Origin: Mycobacteriales bacterium
GTDB taxonomy: Bacteria; Actinomycetota; Actinomycetes; Mycobacteriales; Mycobacteriaceae
NCBI GenBank assembly: GCA_012842085.1
Contig: DUTM01000009.1
Location: forward strand, 1-64,000
Direction of reading: 5' to 3'
Length of the DNA stretch: 64,000 nt
Below the pieces are notes generated by a model. It was not told the DNA's origin. It saw only the letters and a program-made list of their open reading frames with translations, and did not search any database. The position numbers and the translations under genes are program-made. Shown here piece by piece: positions 46,234 to 54,849 of the stretch (positions are counted from its first letter, which is position 1; the number at the start of each line of letters is the position of its first letter).

Positions 46234-46943
46234 TAGCGGTAACTCCTCCGTTCCTCCACTGGGGGTACTTCAACACCACGGAATTCAACTGGAATACCGC
46301 CAAGTTGGTAATCCTTCCGCTGGGGATGGCCTTGCCAATCGTCCGGCATGAGGATGCGGGTGAGACCTGGATGTCCGTCAAAGATAATTCCGAACATGTC
46401 CCAGGTTTCGCGCTCGTGGTAGTTCACCATCGGATAAACCGCGACCACCGAAGGGATGTGGGGATCCTTTTCCGGGCACACCACTTCAAGGCGAAGTCGA
46501 CGGTTGTGGGTCATGGAAAGCAGGTGGTAGACACTGTGCAGTTCGGCGTCTTTATCGTCCGGGTAATGCACACCGGAAACCGAGGTGCACATTTCGTACC
46601 GGAGGCCCATATCATCGCGTAGTGCCCGCGCCACTTTAACGAGTAACTCGCGCGGGATATAGATGGTGGGCATATCCGTAAAGTCGGTAACTACAGGTTC
46701 GTCTAATTCGGGGACAAGCTCCAGCAGGCGATCCACAATGGCGTCGAGTTCATCCCCATAAGGACGCTCTAGTGGAACGATACGTTCTGGAAAGTGCACC
46801 ATGTGGGAGAAGCCGGAGGTGTCTCCGGTGCCTTCTGTCCACATACCGGTTTTCACGCCGAACGGAGTGAAGCCGCGGTCTTCGGCAGTACCTTCGTTGG
46901 TATCCTTCTGCGGTTCGTCAGGAGTGTTTGTGTTAGTAGTCAT
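46233..46943 (-). CDS. nuoC: NADH-quinone oxidoreductase subunit C
   Basis: The 236-residue 30-kDa-type subunit has YHLLSMTHNRRLRLEV, ERETWDMFGIIFDGHP and LPDDWQGHPQRKDYQLGG-like sequence (MPDDWQGHPQRKDYQLGG). A GGAGG site precedes the ATG. Confidence 0.95.
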   Translation of the reverse strand: MTTNTNTPDEPQKDTNEGTAEDRGFTPFGVKTGMWTEGTGDTSGFSHMVHFPERIVPLERPYGDELDAIVDRLLELVPELDEPVVTDFTDMPTIYIPRELLVKVARALRDDMGLRYEMCTSVSGVHYPDDKDAELHSVYHLLSMTHNRRLRLEVVCPEKDPHIPSVVAVYPMVNYHERETWDMFGIIFDGHPGLTRILMPDDWQGHPQRKDYQLGGIPVEFRGVEVPPVEERRSYR

Positions 46944-46956
46944 GTGTTCCTCCGTC

Positions 46957-47535
46957 CTACTTCCGCGGTTTCTTCATCTTGATGAGTTTTTCTTCGGCAC
47001 GGCGTACCTCACCAGCAAGAGCAGCAGCTTCCTTCTCTTGCTCATCCTTAATGGTGTTGGGGGTGCCAACCGAAGTCTTCTTGGCGATCATGGCGCGTAG
47101 TTTGAAGGACGCGTCAATGAGCATGTCCGGTCGGGGCGGGCATCCTGGCACGTAGATATCTACTGGCACAACGTGGTCAGCACCCTGCACAATGGCGTAG
47201 TTGTTAAACACGCCACCGGAAGAGGAGCAGGCGCCCATGGCGATAACCCACTTGGGGTTAGGCATCTGGTCGTATACACGACGCATAATGGGGGCCATCT
47301 TTTGGCTGACGCGACCAGAGATGATCATCAGGTCTGCTTGGCGTGGGGAGGCACGAAACACTTCCTGTCCCCAACGCGAAGAGTCGAACCGAGGTCCGGC
47401 GTAGGACATCATTTCGAAAGCGCAGCAAGCAAGACCGAAAGTAACGGGCCATACGGACCACTCGCGGGTAAGACCGAAAAGCCATTCAGTGGTGGTGGTG
47501 ACGAAACCACCTGACAGATTGTCTTCAATTCCCAT
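46957..47535 (-). CDS. nuoB: NADH-quinone oxidoreductase subunit B
   Basis: The 192-residue subunit binds the terminal [4Fe-4S] cluster N2: the tandem cysteines in LACCAFEMM, plus [10 protein letters not shown] and VPGCPPRPD. It passes electrons to quinone. The C-terminal tail is lysine-rich. Confidence 0.96.
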   Translation of the reverse strand: MGIEDNLSGGFVTTTTEWLFGLTREWSVWPVTFGLACCAFEMMSYAGPRFDSSRWGQEVFRASPRQADLMIISGRVSQKMAPIMRRVYDQMPNPKWVIAMGACSSSGGVFNNYAIVQGADHVVPVDIYVPGCPPRPDMLIDASFKLRAMIAKKTSVGTPNTIKDEQEKEAAALAGEVRRAEEKLIKMKKPRK

Positions 47536-47587
47536 TTTTATTTCCAGTCAGTTGAATTTGGCTAATTACTTATAAACGATGCGACGT

Positions 47588-47947
47588 CTATTCCCAGTCC
47601 AAACCTCCCCGGCGCCACACATATGTGTAGGCCACCAGAAGGGCGACCACGAATAGCACCATCTCAACCAAGAAGAACCAGCCCATCTTGTCGAAGGCGA
47701 CGGCCCAGGGGAACAAGAAGATGGTCTCAATGTCAAAGATGAGGAACATCATGGCGATAGTGAAATATTTCACGGACATGCGTCCGCCGTTATCGGGGCG
47801 TGGAACGGCGTCCACACCACATTCGTAAACGTCATATTTGGACTCGTTGTAGCGCTTTGGGCCAATGACGATCGACAGACCGATCATGATCATGACGAAA
47901 AGCGCTGCAAGAACCACCATTGCCAGAATGGGGATGTAATACGACAC
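47588..47947 (-). CDS. nuoA: NADH-quinone oxidoreductase subunit A
   Basis: The 119-residue three-helix membrane subunit has YECGVDAVP and ISVKYFTIAMMFLIFDIETIF-type sequence (VKYFTIAMMFLIFDIETIFL). The start is GTG with AGAGGA upstream. It lies 79 bp after the receiver-like gene in the same direction. Confidence 0.95.
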   Translation of the reverse strand: MSYYIPILAMVVLAALFVMIMIGLSIVIGPKRYNESKYDVYECGVDAVPRPDNGGRMSVKYFTIAMMFLIFDIETIFLFPWAVAFDKMGWFFLVEMVLFVVALLVAYTYVWRRGGLDWE

Positions 47948-48026
47948 GTCGGTTTCCTCTCACGTGAGTATTTAAGACATGGTTAGTTTTTGCGTTTGTG
48001 AAATGCAGGTATTAAGTATCTGCGCT

Positions 48027-48452
48027 TCAGGATTTGTCCAGAAGCAAACCTGCGACAGCGCGTGGCAGCTCGATCGGATCGATGGGGAGCGGATAAACGG
48101 CATCCGCACGACTCCACGTAGCAAGCCAAGCATCGTCACGACGCTGAAGCAGCACAAGAGAGGGTGGAGGATCTTCAATCTCGCTCTTGATTTGGTAGGC
48201 GAGCCCCATGCCTCCGAGAGGCGCAGTTTCGCCATCCAAAATGCAAAGATCGATTTCTTTGTTGCTAAGAGCCCTCATAAGTGCCGGGCCGGTAGCAAAA
48301 TCTTTAAGCTCCACCGGAGGAAGCTGCGGAGAAATTGTGCTGCCTAAAGTCGTGTGCACTTCTTCTCGCAGCTCTGGGCGATCGGAATAAACTGCTAGCC
48401 GCAGAACATCAGAATGATCTTCTGTGCGCTTAGTCACATGGTTTTTGGACAT
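48027..48452 (-). CDS. Degenerate response-regulator receiver protein heading the nuo operon
   Basis: The 141-residue stand-alone receiver-like domain has no DNA-binding part. Asp73 (ILDGETAPLGGMG) is at the phosphoacceptor position and Asp24 in the acidic pocket. The conserved Thr/Ser is replaced (around Leu102-Gln103) and the conserved Lys is Leu122 (VYPLPIDP), so normal phosphorylation switching is doubtful. A response-regulator-like gene, which I recall as Rv3143, also precedes nuoA in M. tuberculosis. It may act on complex I expression or assembly; this is inference. Confidence 0.8.
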   Translation of the reverse strand: MSKNHVTKRTEDHSDVLRLAVYSDRPELREEVHTTLGSTISPQLPPVELKDFATGPALMRALSNKEIDLCILDGETAPLGGMGLAYQIKSEIEDPPPSLVLLQRRDDAWLATWSRADAVYPLPIDPIELPRAVAGLLLDKS

Positions 48453-48519
48453 GCCTTTAGCCTACCGGTAAGACTTCTCAGTTTGAGTGATTGGTGCCGT
48501 TTTAATTTCCTATAAATGC

Positions 48520-48541
48520 AGGTAAGGGTACCCTTACCTAT
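48520..48541. promoter_or_regulatory. Iron-box-like palindrome before the nuo regulator
   Basis: AGGTAAGGGTACCCTTACCT is a perfect 20-bp palindrome. The 19-mer at 48523-48541 matches the DtxR/IdeR consensus in about 14 of 19 positions by hand count. On the minus strand it lies just upstream of TATAGG (48514-48509), a possible -10, so it would cover the -35 region of the nuo operon promoter. It also lies about 180 bp before the plus-strand gene at 48718. The rest of this 265-bp gap has no gene. Confidence 0.55.
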
Positions 48542-48717
48542 TTAAGCTTCGGCAAGCTGCGTCACCTCTCAAGAATTCTGAGAGCCATGTCATGCGGAAG
48601 AGCGGTCTCTCCTTAGAGGTCTTTACGAAAATTCTCAGAAGACTCAGGTAACCTGAAAACCAGCGTTTTAAAAGAAATCCAGAATGTTGCAACTTTTGCA
48701 CAAAAGGGGAATAACGA

Positions 48718-49038
48718 GTGAACGAGAAAGTGCGTATGCGGCTCACCAAAACTGGTTTTTTCTTAGGGGGAGTAGTCGCAGGCGCGGGCGTCATAGGACT
48801 TCTTTTTATCCTTGGAGTAACACTCTTTTCGCACGCCAGTCCCGGGATTATTAATCCCACTGAATGGACAGTGGCAGTCCCGCTTTTAGCTGTTTTAGCA
48901 GGGGCGATTATTACGGCAGTGGCGGTCCGTATTATTAAGTCCCACTATCCGCTGGCAGCAGTAGTTTACGGCGTCATATTCTCCACCGTTGTCTTCTGCG
49001 TTTTAGTGGTCGTTTATTACTTCATGTACGCCGTTTAA
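48718..49038 (+). CDS. Small three-helix membrane protein, unrecognised
   Basis: The 106-residue protein starts at GTG with AGGGG upstream. Three hydrophobic segments are seen (about 13-37, 50-66 and 79-103). A short basic N-terminus suggests the N-end is cytoplasmic. No motif was recognised. It is divergent from the nuo regulator across a gap containing an iron-box-like palindrome and convergent with the HAD gene. Confidence 0.7.
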   Translation: MNEKVRMRLTKTGFFLGGVVAGAGVIGLLFILGVTLFSHASPGIINPTEWTVAVPLLAVLAGAIITAVAVRIIKSHYPLAAVVYGVIFSTVVFCVLVVVYYFMYAV

Positions 49039-49047
49039 CGCGGTTGC

Positions 49048-49773
49048 TTAAAGGTCCTTAGCTATGGCTAGGGGCGGCAAAATAGCGGTAATAGCGGCGG
49101 TGAGATCATCTGTAGTTTTCACCAAATGAGCTGCCTGTTCCCACTCTTCGGGTGTGCCCGTACCCCATTCGCATAACAAGGTGTCGATGCCAAAGGAAGC
49201 AGCGCCTTCCACGTCATGAATGCGGTCCCCAACCATCAGGTAGTTCCCCGCAGGTTGGGAGGGGTCATCACCCGCATTTTCCAGCACATAAGCAATAACG
49301 TCTTTCTTCGCCTGCCGGGTTTTACCGTCGTCACCAGCGCCCCCAATAAAGTCCATGTAGTGAGCTATTCCGACGTGCTGCAGTGTCTTCTCTGCCACCG
49401 ATTGACGTTTCGACGTGGCGATCATTAAGCGGTACCCCAATTCCGCAAGATTTTTCACCTGTTCAGCAATTCCTGGATAAAGAGGTGCGCGATGCCACAT
49501 CTCGGTGTCGTAATGCTCAATGTAGCGGGGCATTGCTTCCTCAATTTCTTCTTGAGACCAGCCCAAACGCGCCATGCTCACGCGCATCGGGGGACCCGCA
49601 ATTGTGGAAAGAAAATCATCAGAAGGCCGCTCTTTACCCATGAAATCAACGGCGTAAAGGAGAGTGTCTTGCACCGTTTTTAGGGAGTCAATGAGAGTGC
49701 CGTCAAGGTCCAACAGCAGAGTCGGAGTGGTGAGGTTCGCTTCAGCTTTGCTTTGTGAGGATCTAGTCGTCAT
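49048..49773 (-). CDS. HAD-family phosphatase (phosphoglycolate phosphatase-like)
   Basis: The 241-residue HAD hydrolase has motif I DLDGTLID (Asp22 nucleophile, Asp24 acid/base), motif II around MIATSKR, motif III lysine near KKDVIAY and motif IV VGDRIHDVEGA. A helical cap follows motif I, as in phosphoglycolate phosphatase or PpaX-type enzymes. Substrate is uncertain. Cytoplasmic. Confidence 0.87.
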   Translation of the reverse strand: MTTRSSQSKAEANLTTPTLLLDLDGTLIDSLKTVQDTLLYAVDFMGKERPSDDFLSTIAGPPMRVSMARLGWSQEEIEEAMPRYIEHYDTEMWHRAPLYPGIAEQVKNLAELGYRLMIATSKRQSVAEKTLQHVGIAHYMDFIGGAGDDGKTRQAKKDVIAYVLENAGDDPSQPAGNYLMVGDRIHDVEGAASFGIDTLLCEWGTGTPEEWEQAAHLVKTTDDLTAAITAILPPLAIAKDL

Positions 49774-49891
49774 ACCAACAGTGTGCCATTAAATACATGG
49801 CAACCAAGTCGGGGGACTCCTTTTGCGGGCTCTTTTGAGCTCTTCCCAGTAGGCTGAGGGGGAGTGTATGTGAATCAGAAGGGGATAAAAA

Positions 49892-51049
49892 TTGTCTGTT
49901 TCAGGCTCGGCAACGCCAGTGACTGTGCGCGATGTTGTAGAGGTTATGGAAGAGGCCTATCCACTAAGTTTTGCGGAAAAATGGGATCATCCAGGACTTA
50001 TTAGCGGGGCTCTTGACGATGTAGTTGAAAAAATCGTGTTTTCGGTAGACCTCACCCCGCAGGTACTCGAAATAGCGCTTTCTGCCGGTGCAGACATGGT
50101 TATTACGCACCATCCAGTTCTTTTTAAAGCCGTTCATACGGTCGCGGCGAACACCCCCAAAGGTTCCCTTATCCACCGCGCTATTCAAGCTGGCTGTGCG
50201 CTCTACTGCGCCCACACCAATGCCGACAATGCGTGTCCAGGAGTGAACGATGCACTTGCTGACGCACTGGGGCTCATTGTGGAGCGGCCACTAGTGCCCC
50301 TTAACCCCGAAGGTCTTGACCGGTGGGTAGTGCACGTCCCCGGAAGCCACGTCCCGGCCGTACAAGAGGCAGTATTTGCGGCAGGGGCAGGGAAACTCGG
50401 AGATTACTCTGAATGCAGTTTCCGGGTTGACGGCACCGGCCAGTTCCGTCCGCAGGACAATGCGCAGCCCTATGCGGGAAGTGTCGGGCAGCTGAAAAGT
50501 GTGATGGAGGCGCGAATCGAATTCGTGGCTCCGCGAGCATTGCGAGCATCCATAAAAGACGCCATTAACGCATCTCACCCCTATGAAGAACCGTCTTACG
50601 ACATTTTAGAAAGTCAAGCTCCCGCTCCAGCCTTTGACCAAAGTACTGCCCCCGGTTCTGGAAAGATTTGCCGACTCCCTGAGCCGTTGACATTACGGGA
50701 ATTCACCGATCGTGTCGCCGATGCCCTACCTGACACGGTGTGGGGAGTGCGGGCAGCAGGCGACCCTGGACACATTATTGAAAAGGTAGCGATTTGTGGG
50801 GGTGCAGGGGGAAGTTATCTAGACACCGTCATGAAAACAGACGCTGATTGTTTCGTCACCTCCGACCTGCGACACCATCCGGTGGATGACTACCTGCAGG
50901 CCGGTGGCACTTGTGTGATAGATACCGCACATGCGGCCAGCGAATACCCCTGGCTAGCGCAAGCTGCTGACCTCATCGCGGACAACTTGGCCGTCACCAC
51001 CGAGGTGCTACCGGCATGTACAGATCCCTGGACGCTCCACAGCAAATAG
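49892..51049 (+). CDS. Nif3-like dinuclear metal-centre protein
   Basis: The 385-residue NIF3/YbgI family protein has the metal-binding segments WDHPGLISG, VITHHPVLFK, YCAHTNADNACPGVN and, near the end, DTAHAASEYPWL. An inserted middle domain of about 120 residues splits the core as in the longer bacterial members. The family is annotated as GTP cyclohydrolase I type 2-like, but its role is unsettled. The start is TTG with AAGGGG at good spacing. The mycobacterial homologue is followed by a zinc-ribbon gene; here the histidine phosphatase follows directly. Confidence 0.88.
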   Translation: MSVSGSATPVTVRDVVEVMEEAYPLSFAEKWDHPGLISGALDDVVEKIVFSVDLTPQVLEIALSAGADMVITHHPVLFKAVHTVAANTPKGSLIHRAIQAGCALYCAHTNADNACPGVNDALADALGLIVERPLVPLNPEGLDRWVVHVPGSHVPAVQEAVFAAGAGKLGDYSECSFRVDGTGQFRPQDNAQPYAGSVGQLKSVMEARIEFVAPRALRASIKDAINASHPYEEPSYDILESQAPAPAFDQSTAPGSGKICRLPEPLTLREFTDRVADALPDTVWGVRAAGDPGHIIEKVAICGGAGGSYLDTVMKTDADCFVTSDLRHHPVDDYLQAGGTCVIDTAHAASEYPWLAQAADLIADNLAVTTEVLPACTDPWTLHSK

Positions 51050-51096
51050 CAGACATTAGCGGACCAGACACAAATTGAGAATGGAGACTATAGATA

Positions 51097-51768
51097 ATGG
51101 CTAAAGATGCGCGCGGTTGGAGTAAACCAGATTCCGCTGACCCCACTCGTTTTGTGCTTCTTAGACATGGCCAAACTGGAGACTCTGTAAAACACTTGTT
51201 CTCCGGCTCCACCGGAACCGACCCTGCACTCACTGAACTGGGGCACCAACAAGCGCGCGCTGCTGCCGAGAGACTGCGGGTAATGCTTGAGAATATTCGC
51301 CCGCAAGCGATTATTGCGTCCCCGCTGCAACGCACCCAGCAGACCGCCGAATACGCAGCACAGGCGTTGGATCTTCCGATCCTCACCGACCCGCTTTTAC
51401 GGGAATGCGACTTTGGTGACTGGGAGGGGTACACCATGCGAGAAATTATGGGAAAGTATCCCGAACTGTCGCAGGAATGGATGCGCGACCCGACCGTGGT
51501 GCCCCCCAATGGTGAAAGTATTGCGGAAGTTAATGATCGGGTACGCGAGTTCCGGGAGAGCGCAACCAAACAATGGGAGCAGCAAACCATTGTGGTGGTT
51601 TCGCACGTTACCCCCATTAAGTCTTTTATCCACCAAGGGATGGGCAATATCCCGCAGGTTTTCTACAAAACGTACCTGGATCTAGCATCACTGTCGGTTG
51701 TGGATTTCTTCCAGGATGACTCATCAACAGTGCGCAGCATTAACCTCACCGGCGAGCAGCTGCGTTAA
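51097..51768 (+). CDS. Histidine phosphatase (phosphoglycerate mutase superfamily), no RNase H domain
   Basis: The 223-residue enzyme has RHG at residues 23-25 (LLRHGQT), the second region ASPLQRTQQTAEY, ECDFGDWEG and the late VVSHVTPIKSF histidine. This is the CobC/alpha-ribazole phosphatase-like domain. In mycobacteria and corynebacteria I recall this domain fused behind an RNase HI domain (Rv2228c). Here the gene begins only about 20 residues before RHG, so the RNase H half is absent. It lies just before rnpB. Confidence 0.88.
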   Translation: MAKDARGWSKPDSADPTRFVLLRHGQTGDSVKHLFSGSTGTDPALTELGHQQARAAAERLRVMLENIRPQAIIASPLQRTQQTAEYAAQALDLPILTDPLLRECDFGDWEGYTMREIMGKYPELSQEWMRDPTVVPPNGESIAEVNDRVREFRESATKQWEQQTIVVVSHVTPIKSFIHQGMGNIPQVFYKTYLDLASLSVVDFFQDDSSTVRSINLTGEQLR

Positions 51769-51778
51769 CCGCTTCTGC

Positions 51779-51809
51779 TTGCGTGTTATTGCACAACAGC
51801 TAGTACAAT
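51779..51809 (+). promoter_or_regulatory. Probable rnpB promoter
   Basis: TTGCGT (51779-51784) and TACAAT (51804-51809) are 19 bp apart and point to a start near 51816-51821, the 5' end expected for RNase P RNA. Confidence 0.55.
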
Positions 51810-51820
51810 AGAGTGTTGCG

Positions 51821-52226
51821 GATGAGTCAGCCAGATGACCGCATTTTAGGAAACTGCACTTTGGTGTAAGTCTGCGATGAGGAAAGTCCGGACTCCATAG
51901 AGCAGGGTGGTTGCTAACAGCAACCCGGGGCGACTCGCGGGAAAGTGCCACAGAAAAGATACCGCCACTTCGGTGGTAAGGGTGAAATGGTGCGGTAAGA
52001 GCGCACCAGTGTTGTCGGTGACGGCAGCAGCTTGGTAAACCCCACCTGGAGCAAGGCTAAAGGTATGCACCCTTAGGGGTGGTACCGCGCACACGTTTGA
52101 CGGCTGCTCGCTGGAGTGTGCGGGTGAGCCGCTTGAGATACCCGGCGACGGAGTATCCAGATGGATGGTCGTCTCCCAGGAGCAGCGTTCTTGGGAACAA
52201 AATCCGGCTTATCGGTTGACTCATTC
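51821..52226 (+). ncRNA. rnpB: RNase P RNA (type A)
   Basis: The ribozyme matures tRNA 5' ends. The terminal helix forms between GATGAGTCAGCC and GGTTGACTCATTC. The universal segments are present: GAGGAAAGTCCGGACTCC near 51880, CCACAGAAAAGATACCGCC, GGTAAGGGTGAAATGG, and the 3' block AAATCCGGCTTATCGGTTG. Length is about 406 nt. The ends are estimated to within a few bases. Confidence 0.95.
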
Positions 52227-52930
52227 GCTTTATTTCGACTGACGGAAAATGTGGGACTTATGTCTGGCAACTATTTCCACGGTGAACCAATTCTGCGCTG
52301 GCTACAGAACCTAAAAAATATTTAATTGACGGCTAGCCGTACTCGTAATATCAACTTTTAATAAGTGTGCGTACCGAGGGGTGTGGACGCTGGGTAATGG
52401 TTGAAAAAACCAGCGTAACCGGTTCGTGTGATAATCCGTGGGGAAAGCCGTAGAGACAGTCTTTAAAAGTAGTGGGGCAATTCTGGCTACGCTGCATCGT
52501 GCAGTAGACGTGCTTATTAGTCTCTTTTTCATGGAAAATTAAATGGTTAAACCTGCTATAGGATTGCCTAAAGATTTCCGCATAGTGAAATACAGTGCAA
52601 ATCTCGCCGCGGATTGCGTTGCGCAGCAGGAGTTGTGATTTTATTCCGCAGTCGCCGAGATGAGACTTTATTCACATATAAATCTCAAAACACAGCTAAG
52701 AAAGACTTTTGTCTTTTCTAAGAAAAAGAAGAATTCCGCGATTGAATTCTACGACCAGTACAGACGCCGTTTAAGCAGCGATCAACAGAGAAAATAATTG
52801 TTAAAAATAATTTTTGGAACGCCGGTGAGCGTTCCGAATATTTCCCAGAATAGAAGTGAACCTAATTAATATGGTGTTTGTTAACTGGTATGACTAAGTA
52901 CAGAACCCATTAGAAATTTCAGGAGTGGTT
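52227..52930. other. Gene-free 0.7 kb gap between rnpB and ald
   Basis: No reading frame here looks like protein. I see a 12-bp palindrome ACGGCTAGCCGT (52329-52340), a hairpin ACGCTGG/CCAGCGT (52387-52416), an imperfect hairpin with AGAAAGAC-TTTT-GTCTTTTCT (about 52699-52718), and a 7-bp stem GGAACGC/GCGTTCC (52816-52835) about 95 bp before ald. The second half is AT-rich. It may hold a small RNA, a long ald leader or a decayed gene. Confidence 0.5.
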
Positions 52931-54034
52931 ATGCGTATCGGCATTCCAAAGGAAGTCAAAAACAATGAGTTCCGTGTATCTGTAACTCCCGCTGGTGTCC
53001 ACGAGCTGGTACATCACGGTCACGAGGTTTACGTCGAAAAAGACGCAGGTGCAGGTTCTAACTTCTTCGATGATGAGTACATCGAAGCGGGCGCTACGAT
53101 TCTCGACAATCCAGACGAGGTCTGGGAAAAGGGCGACATGATCATCAAGGTCAAGGAGCCTTTGGAAGAAGAGTTCCACCGTCTTCGTAAAGACCAGCTG
53201 CTCTTCACCTACCTTCACCTGGCCGCTTGCGAAGATTGCGCCAAGGCACTGCTAGATGCCGGCACAACCTCCATCGCCTACGAAGTCGTACAGACTCCGG
53301 ATCGTAAACTCCCGCTACTTGCTCCTATGTCACAAGTCGCCGGTCGTCTCTCTGTGCAGGTCGGTGCCTACCATCTGCTCGCACAGAATGGTGGATCCGG
53401 CAAGCTACTGGGTGGCGTTCCCGGTGTCCGCGCAGCCAACGTTGTTGTGATTGGCGCCGGTACTGCTGGATCCAACGCTGTCGCCATGGCAGTGGGACTC
53501 CGTGCTGACGTCACTGTGTTCGACATCAACATCAACGCACTGAAGGAAATTGACGATCTGTACAAGGGGCGTGTCAAGACTGTCGTCTCAAACCAGATGG
53601 AGATTGCTCGCTCCATTAAGGAAGCTGACCTGGTTGTAGGCTCCGTCCTCATTCCGGGTGCTTCAGCACCTAAGCTCGTCACCGACGAAATGGTTGCCAC
53701 CATGAAGCCCGGCTCTGTCCTCGTAGACATTGCTATTGACCAGGGCGGCTGCTTCGAGAACTCGGTACCCACCACCCACCAGGATCCGACCTTCAAGGTT
53801 CACGACGCCACCTACTACTGCGTTGCTAACATGCCTGGTGCTGTTCCGAACACCTCGACAACTGCACTGTCCAACGCCACCTTGCCGTACATTCTCAAAC
53901 TGGCCGACAAGGGTTGGGAAGAAGCTATTCGCAGCGACTCTGCTTTGAAGAATGGCCTCAGCACCCACGACGGCAAGCTCTACTCGGCTCCGGTCGCAGA
54001 AGCGCTTGACCTTCCCCTGGCTGAACTGGACTAA
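52931..54034 (+). CDS. ald: Alanine dehydrogenase
   Basis: The 367-residue NAD-dependent enzyme interconverts L-alanine with pyruvate and ammonia. MRIGIPKEVKNNEFRVSVTP, YLHLAACEDCA (active-site histidine) and the Rossmann loop VVIGAGTAGSNAVAMA are typical. I chose the ATG at 52931, 5 bases after AGGAG; a GTG at 52925 overlaps that site. A strong terminator follows. In mycobacteria ald is controlled by AldR; no aldR gene is adjacent here. Confidence 0.96.
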   Translation: MRIGIPKEVKNNEFRVSVTPAGVHELVHHGHEVYVEKDAGAGSNFFDDEYIEAGATILDNPDEVWEKGDMIIKVKEPLEEEFHRLRKDQLLFTYLHLAACEDCAKALLDAGTTSIAYEVVQTPDRKLPLLAPMSQVAGRLSVQVGAYHLLAQNGGSGKLLGGVPGVRAANVVVIGAGTAGSNAVAMAVGLRADVTVFDININALKEIDDLYKGRVKTVVSNQMEIARSIKEADLVVGSVLIPGASAPKLVTDEMVATMKPGSVLVDIAIDQGGCFENSVPTTHQDPTFKVHDATYYCVANMPGAVPNTSTTALSNATLPYILKLADKGWEEAIRSDSALKNGLSTHDGKLYSAPVAEALDLPLAELD

Positions 54035-54072
54035 TTAACTCAACACGTTTGCGACAACGAGTCGCAGTGTAA

Positions 54073-54111
54073 AAGTGGCGCTCACGCGAAGGCGTGAGCG
54101 CCACTTCTATT
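54073..54111 (+). terminator. Terminator after ald
   Basis: A perfect 15-bp stem (AAGTGGCGCTCACGC with GCGTGAGCGCCACTT) with loop GAAG is followed by TCTATTT. Confidence 0.88.
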
Positions 54112-54172
54112 TACCTCTAAAAACTTCTTCTTTAGGCACTAAAAATACACTCAATTAGGACAGAATGAGAGC

Positions 54173-54400
54173 ATGGCTAAAGAGAAAAAAGAAGAATGGT
54201 ACGTCAACATAAAAACCGGAGAAATTTCTAAAGGGAAAGTATCAGGCTGGACGACACGAATCGGACCCTACCCATCTAAGGCTGCAGCAGCCCAGTGGCG
54301 CGGACAAGCTGCTGCCCGCAACGAAGAGGCAGATCTGCTGGATCTCGAGTGGGAGGATCAGATCGTCGACGAGGACGAGACAGACGAGGACGAGGACTAA
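54173..54400 (+). CDS. Small conserved actinobacterial protein (SPOR-like)
   Basis: The 75-residue soluble protein has a basic start (MAKEKKEEWYVNIKTGE), a middle with GPYPSKAAAAQWRGQAAAR and a highly acidic end (DEDETDEDED). The pattern of WYxNxKTGEV followed by GPYxxxxEA resembles short actinobacterial proteins sometimes labelled SPOR-domain. No function known. It ends 8 bp from the convergent lipoprotein gene. Confidence 0.7.
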   Translation: MAKEKKEEWYVNIKTGEISKGKVSGWTTRIGPYPSKAAAAQWRGQAAARNEEADLLDLEWEDQIVDEDETDEDED

Positions 54401-54408
54401 AGCCGCGT

Positions 54409-54849
54409 CTAAAGATGTATTACAACGTCGCTGAGATTATCAGTGGCAAGGGCAAGCTTTGTTTCTTTCCAAATCTCGGGGCACTTTTTGGCCATCGCAA
54501 TATCCACGTCGCGTGGATGTTTCACCAAAGACCGGACACTCACATCATTGCGGAGTGCCCATTCTGCTAAAGCCGAATTAAACGACACCCGCGCACCCCG
54601 CACACTGTTTGTGCGCCAAAACGTCAGCGAAGGTTCGATGGTACTGCAGAACGCTAAGATATTTTTTTCGATCCCGGGAGTCTGCGCTGTTTCCTTTGCT
54701 TCCGGAGCGTTCGCAGGATCAGAAGACTCAATTACCGATGCTTCTGGAGCAGGCTTCACTTCCGCATCGCAAGCTACGACGGTAGCGAGAATAAGTGAGC
54801 CCGATAGCAGTGCTGCTGCGACTCTTTTGCCTGTCATCAACGTCTTCAT
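54409..54849 (-). CDS. Putative lipoprotein, unrecognised
   Basis: The 146-residue product has a signal peptide ending in lipobox VVAC (Cys27), so it is probably lipid-anchored outside the membrane. A proline/glutamate/serine-rich linker follows, then a small domain with two cysteines (FCSTIEP and KKCPEIW) that could form a disulfide. No family recognised. Confidence 0.72.
   Translation of the reverse strand: MKTLMTGKRVAAALLSGSLILATVVACDAEVKPAPEASVIESSDPANAPEAKETAQTPGIEKNILAFCSTIEPSLTFWRTNSVRGARVSFNSALAEWALRNDVSVRSLVKHPRDVDIAMAKKCPEIWKETKLALATDNLSDVVIHL

Noticed and set aside
52816-52835. LexA (SOS) box before ald
   Set aside because: GGAACGC/GCGTTCC has the wrong spacing for GAAC-N4-GTTC; kept only as a hairpin.
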